From: JABWAN01 sp041918175
GTDB lineage: Bacteria; Zhuqueibacterota; Zhuqueibacteria; Zhuqueibacterales; Zhuqueibacteraceae
Length of the DNA: 64,000 nt
Direction of reading: 5' to 3'
Assembly (NCBI GenBank): GCA_041918175.1
Contig: JAYRWE010000088.1
Location: forward strand, 146,461 to 210,460
Shown: piece after piece, positions 26,121-34,448 of the stretch
Layout: every line of letters starts with the position of its first letter
Numbering within the stretch: the stretch's first letter is position 1
Program-made: the position numbers and the translations under genes
Notes under the pieces: model-generated
Seen by the model: the letters and a program-made list of their open reading frames with translations, nothing else
The model's database searches: none
Told to the model about the DNA's origin: nothing

Positions 26121-27303
26121 GTCTTCCTCCGAATCGTGACTAAAACATAGTTAGCGTCAAACACAAACTCGGCCGGAGCATTGCCGTTCTTCTTCAGGGC
26201 GTCTTGTGCCCGGAAAATGCCGCGACCATATTTGTTGACATAGCCGAGCACCTTCATGGCTTCGGCAACAATCGGATTGCGATAACTGTTTTGTAGCGGG
26301 AAATTTTCCGGCGTGGCTTCACCGTATAGACCGCCCGGGTTTTGAATCTCGATGCGATCCTCAAACCAATAAAAACGAATCGGGCTGGTCGAGTTTTCAT
26401 AGCGGCGGTGCATAATGGCATTCATGAGAATTTCCCGCAAAGCGACGAAAGGATAATCCTGCTCGACATTTTCTTGGAGCGTGCTGACGGGCACGGGCTT
26501 GGCTCGAATCTGCAAGGGAATGAAGGCATCCAGTTCGCGCAATACGGTCAGCAAATCGCCGGAAAAAGTTTGCTCGTTCGAGACCTCATCGCTTAACTCC
26601 GTTCCCGCGAAACGCAGGAATTGAATATAAGCGCCCGGCAACCAATGCAACGGATTATGGCCGAAGAGCAACACGCCGGCATGGGTCGGACATTTTTTGT
26701 TGAGATCGTAGAAACGCAAAGCGGAAAGCTGCTCCGGCAAATTACGATTGTTCTCAGCAATCGTCTCAGGGGCAACCGCGTTGCCGCGATAAGTTATCTG
26801 AAAGAGGTCGGCGATGAGATCTTCCAACTCGCTGTCACTGCACGGTCTCGCATCGAACGTTTTGCTCAACGCAGTGCGGCGTTCCGAAAGAATGCGTTCT
26901 TCGGTTTCACTGGCAATGGCCTTGCGCGGACCGACACGAATCCATACTCGACCTTTATAGCGCACCGGCGGCAAATCCGAGGGCAGCACTTCCACGACGG
27001 CCAAATCGCCCTCGGGCAGAGTGAATTTGCCCACGGAAACTGCAGGTAACGGTTGAACATTTCCATCTGAACGAATGGCGGCGAGGTTTTGCAAGAGTTG
27101 ATCGGTCACTTGCAAACCGGAGGGACGGCCGTGATCATCGCAGCCGATAATGAGGTAGCCCGCGCGACGATGGTAGGGGAAATCATTCGAGAAAGCGCAA
27201 ATCGCTTCCGCGAACTTGTCGGTGTCTTTGGTTGAAACCGTGCGCTCGACGCGGTCCGATTCAATACGGACAATAGGGTTTGCAACTCTTGCTCGGTAAT
27301 CAT
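26117..27303 (-). CDS. AlbA_2 (Schlafen-like) ATP-binding domain protein, interrupted by a 1-base frameshift near its start
   Basis: RecG-C/Schlafen-type putative transcriptional regulator. The body has SDRVERTVSTKDTDKFAEAI, the GYLIIGCDDHGRPSGL loop and PPVRYKGRVWIRVGPRKAIAS (AlbA_2), then an ATPase-C/HATPase-like part (ALREILMNAIMHRRYE) and NKYGRGIFRAQ. The natural opening MITEQELQTLL lies in another frame from ATG 27303 and joins the body only if one base is restored near 27266-27270 (TTGTCC then CGTATTGAATCG). Without it, translation could begin only from a poor upstream start (27319) with an odd leader. This is either a real loss-of-function change or a sequence error. It is translationally coupled to parA. 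Confidence 0.82.
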
Positions 27304-27440
27304 GGTTTCGTGCGGTCACATGTGACTTGGAAATTCCGGATCAAGACGAAAGCAAGATAGTTAGCCACCTTCCGAATTGCAAGATTTCTTCTAGTGGCAG
27401 AATGGGAAGAGGGGAAACGAGGAGCAACGCGAAGGTAAAT

Positions 27441-27962
27441 TTATACTGCGGGGCCGGAGACTTCTTCACTCGGGGATTCTTCCGATGCCCAGAAGGAAGT
27501 GGCAATAAGGAGCACCATGCCGAAAGAAATAGCCATGTCCGCAATGTTGAAAATCGCCGTGCGGAAATCGCCGATGCCGAGGTTGAGAAAGTCAATAACG
27601 CGGCCGTCGCGAAAGATGCGGTCGATGAGGTTGCCCATGCCGCCGGCAAAGATGAGGCTGAGAGCGAGCGAGTGTAGGCGGTTGCGATTATCCGCGCGCA
27701 CAATGTAAACGAATAATAGCGCAAGGCAAATACTGGTGCCAAAGACAAAAAGCAACATCCGAATGTGCTCAGGCAATTGTGCGCCGAGGCTAAAAGCAAC
27801 GCCGGGATTCTCCGCGTAATGAAAGCGCAAAAGATCGGAGAAAAACGATTGCGGACTGTTGTATTGTAAGAAAGATTTGGCCCAATGCTTTGAGACTTGG
27901 TCGCAACCGACACAAGTGATCGTGGCGAAAAGAAGGATGATAAGTTTGGATTGGATTTTCAT
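27441..27962 (-). CDS. lspA: Lipoprotein signal peptidase (signal peptidase II)
   Basis: Aspartyl protease of the inner membrane that cleaves prolipoprotein signal peptides after Lgt lipidation. From ATG 27962 it has 173 residues and four membrane helices. Conserved blocks are DQVSKHWA (21-28), NPGVAFSLG (52-60), GGMGNLIDR with the catalytic Asp124 in VIDFLNLG, and Asp142 in FNIADMAIS. The extended frame to 28019 adds 19 residues with no family match. It is last in a tight minus-strand run: UDPGP, polX, liaF-like, nth, small membrane protein, lspA. Confidence 0.95.
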   Translation of the reverse strand: MKIQSKLIILLFATITCVGCDQVSKHWAKSFLQYNSPQSFFSDLLRFHYAENPGVAFSLGAQLPEHIRMLLFVFGTSICLALLFVYIVRADNRNRLHSLALSLIFAGGMGNLIDRIFRDGRVIDFLNLGIGDFRTAIFNIADMAISFGMVLLIATSFWASEESPSEEVSGPAV

Positions 27963-27993
27963 ATCCGGCGTGGCTCGTCCTAGACGCGGTCGT

Positions 27994-28191
27994 TTACTTG
28001 CAGATAAAGCCTTGGGCAATCATAATTGGAATGACGACGTACAAGAGGGTGTCGCGAATCAAATAATACGTAAAGATCGCAAACACGACTTTCCAGCCTT
28101 TGGCTTTGATAAACCCCTTCAAACCTTTTTCGCGAAGCAGGCTAGTCCATTCTTGTATGATTTTAGGCTTGAAGATTTTCTTAAAATCCAT
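27994..28191 (-). CDS. Small membrane protein of unknown function
   Basis: 65 residues: a basic N-terminal half (KKIFKPKIIQEWTSLLREKGLKGFIKAKGWK) followed by one hydrophobic helix (about 33-60, VVFAIFTYYLIRDTLLYVVIPIMIAQGF). The layout (positive inside, helix out) and tight spacing between nth and lspA make it a likely real gene. I recognise no family with confidence. Confidence 0.7.
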   Translation of the reverse strand: MDFKKIFKPKIIQEWTSLLREKGLKGFIKAKGWKVVFAIFTYYLIRDTLLYVVIPIMIAQGFICK

Positions 28192-28270
28192 AATCGTCCT
28201 TGATACTAGCGGTCACGGGCGGAATTGCGGAAGCAGTACGTTTGCTTTTTTTAAGACGACGCTCTTGAGA

Positions 28271-28930
28271 TTATGTTGAGCTGTTTTTACCGGGGCAGTA
28301 TGGCGCCAATGAACAAGCAGAGCATTTAGGCTTGCGGGCATTGCAAACTTCTCGGCCATGCAATATCAACTGATGCGAAAGCGTTGTCCACTCTGCCTGG
28401 GGCACGCTCGCCATCAAATCGCGTTCAATCTTTTCGGGAGAGTCGTGCTTGGTGAATCCGAGCCTTTGCGCGAGCCGTTGCACGTGAGTATCGACCACAA
28501 CGCCGTCATTGATTCCAAACGCATTTCCTAAAACCACGTTTGCGGTTTTGCGGCCTACGCCGGGCAATGCCGTTAACTCGGACATGGTTTGCGGCACAAC
28601 ACCGCCATGTTGTGCCGATAAAATCTGCGCACATCCCAACAAGCTCCGGGCTTTGTTGCGAAAAAATCCGGTGGCGTGAATCAGTGTTTCAAGCTCCTCT
28701 AAGTCGGCGCGCGCTAGTGCCGCGGGCGAAGGATACTTTGCAAACAGCGCAGGCGTTACTTGATTGACGGTCTTGTCCGTGGATTGCGCGGAGAGGATAG
28801 TCGCGATCAACAACTCAAATGCATTGCGAAAATTCAGCGCACAGTCCGCAGCGGGATAGAGCCTTTGCAGTTCGTGCAGAATGTTTTTTCGTCGGCGTAG
28901 TTCAACAGTGGTTACTTGCTCCGCTTTCAC
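28271..28930 (-). CDS. nth: Endonuclease III (DNA glycosylase/AP lyase)
   Basis: Base-excision-repair enzyme that removes oxidised pyrimidines and nicks the abasic site. The 219 residues show the helix-hairpin-helix LPGVGRKTA (122-130) with catalytic Lys128 and Asp147 in VVVDTHV. The 4Fe-4S cysteines are 196, 203, 206 and 212. Its start overlaps the end of the LiaF-like gene by 4 bases, so the two are translationally coupled. The Nth-LiaF-PolX linkage joins two repair genes around an envelope gene. Confidence 0.96.
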   Translation of the reverse strand: MKAEQVTTVELRRRKNILHELQRLYPAADCALNFRNAFELLIATILSAQSTDKTVNQVTPALFAKYPSPAALARADLEELETLIHATGFFRNKARSLLGCAQILSAQHGGVVPQTMSELTALPGVGRKTANVVLGNAFGINDGVVVDTHVQRLAQRLGFTKHDSPEKIERDLMASVPQAEWTTLSHQLILHGREVCNARKPKCSACSLAPYCPGKNSST

Positions 28931-29571
28931 TGAATTTTAATGTCTCCGATGAAAAACGAAACCCGCAGGTTCAAACGCACTTCGGCTTGATCATAGTTCG
29001 CGGATTTGTACATACGATTTAAACCAAAGCCGCCGTCTCTTTTACCAAACACTTTGAAGTCGCCAATCACGGCGCTGGCTTGAATCGAATGTGCCATATT
29101 CGAAGGCATTTGCAGCGTCGCGTCGCCGATAAAGCCGGAAAGTGTGAGAAAGCGGTCTCCCGGCGTGGTGATGCGCACGTTGGCGAGATTGAGTTTGAGA
29201 TCGCCGATAAAGGTCGATACCGTTCCGCCGCGAAAGTCATCGCTCTGCAATTGCAAATGAATGTCTCCGATAAAACGATTTTCTGAAAGGTAATTGCTGA
29301 CGACGGCAGGGTCGCTCGTGGCTTGCCACGTGTTTTCGGTTGCATGCGGGGAGCTAATCGTTTCGGAAGGAGAAGTTTGCGTGCGCGGGCGGGAGGGAAA
29401 CAAAATCATCTTGACGCCAATGAATACCAAAATCAAAGGCCAAAAGTTGCGAATGACTTCGCCAAACTGCAACAGATCCAGGCGATCCAAAAGCAGCAGC
29501 ACGCCAAAGAGGATCAAGAGGCCGCCCCAAAACAAGCGGCCTTGTTGGCCTGACGGGTTGGTGTCGGTCAT
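28927..29571 (-). CDS. LiaI/LiaF-like membrane protein (DUF5668 plus LiaF C-terminal domain)
   Basis: From ATG 29571 the protein has 214 residues: two adjacent N-terminal membrane helices (GRLFWGGLLILFGVLLLLDRL and EVIRNFWPLILVFIGVKMI) as in LiaI/DUF5668, then a repetitive beta-rich cytoplasmic or envelope domain. In that domain the phrase FIGDxxL recurs (RFIGDIHLQL, TFIGDLKLNL, GFIGDATLQM, AVIGDFKVFG, FFIGDIKIQ), the mark of the LiaF/YvqF C-terminal family that restrains cell-envelope stress kinases in Firmicutes. Here it overlaps polX and nth by 4 bases each, with no two-component pair close by. The open frame to 29760 is a shadow of polX. Confidence 0.88.
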   Translation of the reverse strand: MTDTNPSGQQGRLFWGGLLILFGVLLLLDRLDLLQFGEVIRNFWPLILVFIGVKMILFPSRPRTQTSPSETISSPHATENTWQATSDPAVVSNYLSENRFIGDIHLQLQSDDFRGGTVSTFIGDLKLNLANVRITTPGDRFLTLSGFIGDATLQMPSNMAHSIQASAVIGDFKVFGKRDGGFGLNRMYKSANYDQAEVRLNLRVSFFIGDIKIQ

Positions 29572-31289
29572 TTCTTCGTGCTGAACCATTTGGTGATTTC
29601 TTTCGCGGTTTTGGTGTTCAAAACATCTTTTTTCCGCAGCCAACCTTTGCGCGCGATGCCGACGCCGTAAAAAATGTCGGCCACGCCATCGCGCGTATGC
29701 GCGTCGGGATTGATGCTGATCGGCACGCCCTTGTCGCGCGCATATTTGCAGTGGCGCCAATCCAAATCGAAACGATGCGGGCTAGCATTGATTTCGATGC
29801 ACACGCCAAGGTCCGCGGCCGCGTCGATCACTTTGCGATGATTAATCGGATAGCCGTCACGACCGAGTAGCAAACGACCCGTGGGATGACCAAGCATGCG
29901 CACTGCGGGATGCTCCATTGCTTTAATCAGACGCTGCGTTGCTTTCTCTTCCGTCATGTTCATGCTGCTGTGAATCGAAGCGATGACGAAATCAAAGCCG
30001 GCGAGCACTTCCTCGGGATAATCCAAACGGCCGTCGGGAAGAATGTCGCATTCCGTGCCTTTGAAGATGTGAAAGCCTTTCAGCGTTGCGTTGAGCTTAT
30101 CAATCTCTTTATGCTGAACCTTCACGCGCGCAGGCGGCAAGCCGTTCGCATAATAAACCGACATGCTGTGATCCGTGATGCCCAGATATTCAAAGCCCAA
30201 TGCTTTGCAAGTTTCCGCCATCTCCGCGATGGTATTTGCGCCGTCACTGTGAGTGGAATGACAATGGAGCACCCCGCGCAAATCTTTTTTCTCGATCAAT
30301 TCGGGAATGGCATTTTTAAGCGCGGCTTCCATCTCGCCCATGTCTTCGCGCAACTCGGGCGGGACATATTGCATGCCGAGCGTCGCGAAAATCGCAGCTT
30401 CGTCTTTGCATGGAATCAATTTGTCACCGCGAAACAAGCCGTGCTCGCTCACTTTGATGCCGAGCTTTTGCGCATAACCACGCATGGCGATGTTATGCTC
30501 CGCCGAACCGGTGAAGTGATGCAAGAGATAGGGGAATTGCACATCTTTGAGCAAACGCAAGTCCGCGGGGATGCCGTTTTCCAGAAGCACGCTGCTTTTG
30601 GTTTCGCCCTTTGCAATCACGCTTTGCACGCCGGGCTGCTTAATGAAAAATTCAAAGATGGTCTCACGATCCGCGTCTTTACAACTCGCAACAATATCGA
30701 TGTCTTTGATGGTTTCTTTATGCCGCCGCAAACTTCCGGCAAGTTCTGCGCGAATGACTTTGGGGTGCTTTTTGATGGCTTCAAACAACGGCAGCGCCAC
30801 TTGTGCGGCAACATGAAAGAGATGGCGTCCGGAAAATTGCCGAATTTGCTGGATGCCTTCTAATATTTTTTGCTGGCTCTTTGCGCCGAAACCTTCGAGG
30901 CCGCTGAGGCGATCTTCTTGGCAGGCTTTTTCCAAATCATCTATCGAACCGATCCCCAACTCATCATACAAACGTTTTGCTTTCTTCGGGCCAAAGCCGG
31001 GAATACGCAACATATCCATCAACCCCGCGGGAAAACTGCTGCGCAGATCTTCGTAATATTTGAGCTTTCCCGTGGTAACGAGTTCGACAATTTTAAGCGA
31101 GAGCGCATCGCCGATACCCTTGATTTCGCGCAAGCGATTTTCCGCAACGAGTTGCTGCAAGTCTTCCGTCAAACCACGCAGCGTGCGCGCAGCATTGCCA
31201 TAGGCGCGCGTCTTAAATTGGTTCTCGCCCTTCAATTCGAGCAGAGTGCCGATTTCATCGAGAATGTTGGCAACTTGATTTTTATCCAT
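29568..31289 (-). CDS. polX: DNA polymerase/3'-5' exonuclease PolX
   Basis: Family X repair polymerase fused to a PHP nuclease, used in gap filling in base-excision repair. The 573 residues have helix-hairpin-helix motifs (about 50-60 and RIPGFGPKKAKRL near 93), the nucleotidyltransferase core AGSLRRHKETIKDIDIVASC near 182-203 (Gly-Ser, Asp-x-Asp), and the C-terminal PHP domain. PHP metal ligands include HCHSTHSDG, ITDHS and IASIHSSMN, then LGHPTGRL and NPDAHT. The leader 31299-31311 reads, in the mRNA, as the 16S anti-Shine-Dalgarno tail (see findings). Confidence 0.95.
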   Translation of the reverse strand: MDKNQVANILDEIGTLLELKGENQFKTRAYGNAARTLRGLTEDLQQLVAENRLREIKGIGDALSLKIVELVTTGKLKYYEDLRSSFPAGLMDMLRIPGFGPKKAKRLYDELGIGSIDDLEKACQEDRLSGLEGFGAKSQQKILEGIQQIRQFSGRHLFHVAAQVALPLFEAIKKHPKVIRAELAGSLRRHKETIKDIDIVASCKDADRETIFEFFIKQPGVQSVIAKGETKSSVLLENGIPADLRLLKDVQFPYLLHHFTGSAEHNIAMRGYAQKLGIKVSEHGLFRGDKLIPCKDEAAIFATLGMQYVPPELREDMGEMEAALKNAIPELIEKKDLRGVLHCHSTHSDGANTIAEMAETCKALGFEYLGITDHSMSVYYANGLPPARVKVQHKEIDKLNATLKGFHIFKGTECDILPDGRLDYPEEVLAGFDFVIASIHSSMNMTEEKATQRLIKAMEHPAVRMLGHPTGRLLLGRDGYPINHRKVIDAAADLGVCIEINASPHRFDLDWRHCKYARDKGVPISINPDAHTRDGVADIFYGVGIARKGWLRKKDVLNTKTAKEITKWFSTKK

Positions 31290-31319
31290 GCTGCGCTCTC
31301 AGGAGGTGATCGACAGGCA

Positions 31320-32741
31320 TTACGCCAAATATAACGCTTGCTCCACTTTCAAGCCGCGCGGAATTTTCTGGGCAAGCTCGCGGGCATCGCTGGCATACAA
31401 CGGGCTGATTTCGATATTTGCTTTGGGCCAACCTTCCGCATCGCGCTCAATATCCACCCCGGCTTTTTCGAGCCAGCTTGCGTAAAAGTTGCAAAGGTCA
31501 CGCATCGCGGTTTCGGGTGAATCAACACCGGAGAAATTTTTAATCGGACTAAACTCCGCTTGGCGCTCGACCTCCATCAACACGCACGTTTTCGCGTCGG
31601 CAAAAGCGTCGAAGACGAAGGTTTCGAATTTATAGCCGTTCGGTTCCCGCGGTTGCACGAGCTCGCCTTTGGCATCGAGAAATGGAATTGCTTTATGCGC
31701 CAAGTGCCACGGGAGCTTTTTGCCAGATTGCAATTCACGCGTGAGAAAATCAACGCGAAACATGTGAATCGCAATGCTGCCGGCGTTGTATTTGAGCGAG
31801 CCATCGGCATTGCGCGCGGTTTTATCTTTATCGCTCATGTCGCTATATTCGATCACGGCATATTTGCCGCCTTTTTTGCCGAGCACACCCACGCGCTCAA
31901 ACGCGTCGCGCTTGCTGCAAGCTTTGGCGCTCATGTCTGCGCCCTTGCTGATGTGATAACCGATGAAGAGCGGATCGCAAATATCAATGAGCACGTTGTC
32001 GACTTGAAAGTAGAAAATTTCTGAAAGCCCGCGTTTGCGCATATCCTCCAGCGCGCCGCTTTTGCCGGAGGCGATGATGGTGCCGCCATGCCCATCGGGA
32101 TTGAGAAAAATATTATCGGGCGCATCCATGATGATCTTGCCCTGCGCATCAATCGCCGGCATCATGCCTTGCACAAAGAAGAAGGTGTCGCCGGAGGGAT
32201 AACCGAAATTATCGTGCTGCTGAAAAAAACCCCGCGTTTCTTCATTGTTCGCGCGGCTTGTCATGATATACCACGGGATGGTTGCGCCATAACGACGGCT
32301 GCGCGCTAAAAGTTTTTCCGCGTGCAATTGAAACAGGCTTTTGCCGCTAAACGGACCAATAGGATAAACCCCTTTGGGGCGATCAAAACCTAAGCGTGAC
32401 CCTTGGCCGCCGGCAACGAGCAGCGCCCCAACCTTACCTTGTCGCAGGAGATCTTCGCCGCACTGGCGCATTGCTTCACATTCATCCGGGTTGTTTTGTT
32501 GATCCGCAAGGCTGACTATCGGCGCCGGCTCGAGTATCGCCTCGTGTTGTGCTCTTTTTTCCAACACGAGTGTGTGATAAAGGCGATCGAGCAACTTGAA
32601 GTCGATCTCCGTAACTTGGGCTAATAAACGTTGCCGGGAATCATGATTTAGTTTATTCCAGAATAAAAAAAGATGCTCCTGCCCTGCTTCCCGCACGACA
32701 GGCAGTAACGCCTCGAATTTTTTGTCGAGTTCGGCAATCAT
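31320..32741 (-). CDS. UDPGP-type uridylyltransferase (UDP-N-acetylglucosamine / UDP-glucose pyrophosphorylase)
   Basis: 473-residue nucleotidyltransferase of the eukaryote-like UDPGP family, unlike bacterial GlmU or GalU. It has GALLVAGGQGSRLGFDRPKG (UTP loop, near 106-125), PWYIMTSRANNEET, a GGNGG-like HGGTIIASGKSGAL stretch and the GADMSAKACSKRDAFERVG block of UAP1-type enzymes. It forms UDP-sugars from UTP and a hexose or N-acetylhexosamine 1-phosphate; substrate choice cannot be read from sequence. TCTGGAG lies upstream of the ATG. It is first in the polX-to-lspA run, 30 bases before polX. Confidence 0.9.
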   Translation of the reverse strand: MIAELDKKFEALLPVVREAGQEHLFLFWNKLNHDSRQRLLAQVTEIDFKLLDRLYHTLVLEKRAQHEAILEPAPIVSLADQQNNPDECEAMRQCGEDLLRQGKVGALLVAGGQGSRLGFDRPKGVYPIGPFSGKSLFQLHAEKLLARSRRYGATIPWYIMTSRANNEETRGFFQQHDNFGYPSGDTFFFVQGMMPAIDAQGKIIMDAPDNIFLNPDGHGGTIIASGKSGALEDMRKRGLSEIFYFQVDNVLIDICDPLFIGYHISKGADMSAKACSKRDAFERVGVLGKKGGKYAVIEYSDMSDKDKTARNADGSLKYNAGSIAIHMFRVDFLTRELQSGKKLPWHLAHKAIPFLDAKGELVQPREPNGYKFETFVFDAFADAKTCVLMEVERQAEFSPIKNFSGVDSPETAMRDLCNFYASWLEKAGVDIERDAEGWPKANIEISPLYASDARELAQKIPRGLKVEQALYLA

Positions 32742-32952
32742 AGTGATGTGTTCTCCAGAGATGAAAGCGCAATGGTGTGTTAAACAATCTCACAAAATTT
32801 GTATACAAAAACAACAAATTTTTCCGAGAAACGTGGAGAACTAGCGCAGGTTTTTTGAAAATGCGTAGATGGAGTAGAAAAAAATCAGCCTTCCTATCGC
32901 GGACAGGCTTCGGGGTGGGCAAGGTTGAGAAACAGTGAGGCTAAAAAGAGCG

Positions 32953-32994
32953 TGAAAAAAAACTCCCCTTTCGTCTTTATGTTTAAAAAAGACG
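32953..32994 (-). terminator. Probable rho-independent terminator downstream of the lipoprotein gene
   Basis: On the minus strand, TCGTCTTT pairs with AAAGACGA across a short A/T loop, then AAGGGGAG and a run of eight T. It lies about 30 bases after the lipoprotein stop. The tail is separated from the stem, so strength is uncertain. Confidence 0.5.
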
Positions 32995-33023
32995 ATTCTC
33001 GCCGCAGAGATTTTAGAAAAAAA

Positions 33024-33704
33024 CTATTGTGCTGTAACGGAGGAGAGTGAGCCGGCATGCCGCGAAGGTGATGCCGCTGTTTTTGAAATATTTTCCGCTT
33101 GCCGCTGCTCTGCCAATGTGAATTCGGGTGCAGAGTTGCTCAAGCCAGAGAAAATTTTTGCGACCTGTAATTGAATTGCCGAGCCTTTTTCCAATGCCTC
33201 GGGGAAATTTTCGCTCGCGATCAATGATTCGAGATTCTGCAAATCTTTGTGATACCGCCGCAGCCGATGCATGTGAATGTCGTAGCGATTTTGATCTACA
33301 TAAGTCAGCTTCGGCAATTTCTCCAGCGCGCCTTCCAGTGTTTTTAATTGCACTCCAAGAAAAGCGACCTGTTTCCGACTCCGCGTTTCAGCATACGCTT
33401 TTAAATTTTGAAAGGCAACCTCGCAGCTATCCAGTTTGCGGCAGATATTGCCGAGGCTTACACTGGCATTTTCCTCGCGGTTGTTGCGTATATCCTTCTT
33501 TGCTTCTTCAATCCCTCGCCGAAGCTCGGCCAATTCATACGTCAGATATTGCTCCGCTCCTTTGGCCTCCAGGGTGCCGAACATACTCTCAGCCTGGAGG
33601 AGCTGCTCGGAAGGGGAAGTTGAACAGGCGACGAGTACCAGCACCGCGAGCAGCAGCAAGCCACACGGCAACCGGCGAGCGAAAACAGCGGGACGAACTC
33701 GCAT
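33024..33704 (-). CDS. Helical lipoprotein (DUF4398-like)
   Basis: 226 residues with a lipoprotein signal peptide (helix about 10-26, lipobox VLVAC, Cys27 probable) and then an all-helical, charged body of four or so amphipathic helices (SMFGTLEAKGAEQYLTYELA, EAKKDIRNNREENASVSL). This fits the DUF4398-type envelope lipoproteins with TPR-like helices. The last 30 residues are Ser/Ala-rich and disordered. GGAGG precedes the ATG at 33704. It stands alone between two long gene-free stretches; the cell needs LspA (27441-27962) to mature it. Confidence 0.8.
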   Translation of the reverse strand: MRVRPAVFARRLPCGLLLLAVLVLVACSTSPSEQLLQAESMFGTLEAKGAEQYLTYELAELRRGIEEAKKDIRNNREENASVSLGNICRKLDSCEVAFQNLKAYAETRSRKQVAFLGVQLKTLEGALEKLPKLTYVDQNRYDIHMHRLRRYHKDLQNLESLIASENFPEALEKGSAIQLQVAKIFSGLSNSAPEFTLAEQRQAENISKTAASPSRHAGSLSSVTAQ

Positions 33705-34448
33705 AGGTTAAACCTCCATACCTCATGTTAAAGTTTTCCTCCATCCTTGCACCTACCTCACTTTCGCAGATGCAACAACTCCTGTTCATTCTTTGAATCG
33801 AAAAATTCGCGCTGGGAGTTGATACATCAATTTCAGCGTCTTATTTGAAAAACAGCTACCAGATGTTTCTCAAACAAAACGCCGTTTGTATACAGCGGAT
33901 TTTTAAATGGCGGCAAAAAAGACCCTGCACCAAAACCGGTGCAGCCGAAATCAAAAATCAGTTTTTAGCAACGCAACGCGGAAGGTAAAATAACAACCAG
34001 TGGGTGCCACGCGAAACTTGCTTGGAGTGTTCTCAGATCACTCAATCCAAAGCCAAAGAATTACGAAATTCAAATTAAAACTGGCGAAATGGAGCACATC
34101 AAGAGCGTGGTTTAAAGCTGAAACATTGGGAAAAGGCTGAAGAATTTGGAGGGAGTCAACTCGAGTAGTGCCTATTTTCCTCGTTGATGCAAACGAGGAT
34201 AATTTTTCTTCTTCAACCTGTAGTTTATATTCAAAAGACTCGCTCTCACTCGGGCATCCGCTAATTGATTAGCTTTTGCTCCGAGCAAAACGCTTGTCAC
34301 ACTGAACATTCACTTCCGCAAATTGGCGCAATATAACAAAGCTGCCTAGTGATTGCAACTGAAATGTCGCAGTTTTTTGACTTTTTTTAAAGAAATCCCC
34401 ACTTCACCGCTTTTTTCAAGGCGCAATCTGTGGAGGGCACGCAATACC
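33705..34448. other. Gene-free stretch of 744 bases, A/T-rich, with hairpins
   Basis: No convincing coding frame; the one longer + frame (34353-34559) has no protein-like composition. Two hairpins stand out: CTGCACC paired with GGTGCAG (33925-33944), and TCCTCGTT paired with AACGAGGA near 34178-34200 followed on the + strand by a T-rich run, which could end a short + transcript. A small palindrome TTGATACATCAA sits near 33815 upstream of the lipoprotein gene. Promoters of the lipoprotein gene must be here. Confidence 0.5.

Noticed and set aside
29886..30863. 325-residue + strand frame opposite polX
   Set aside because: Lies wholly antisense to a well-conserved gene and its translation has no motif; open only because of codon bias on the other strand.
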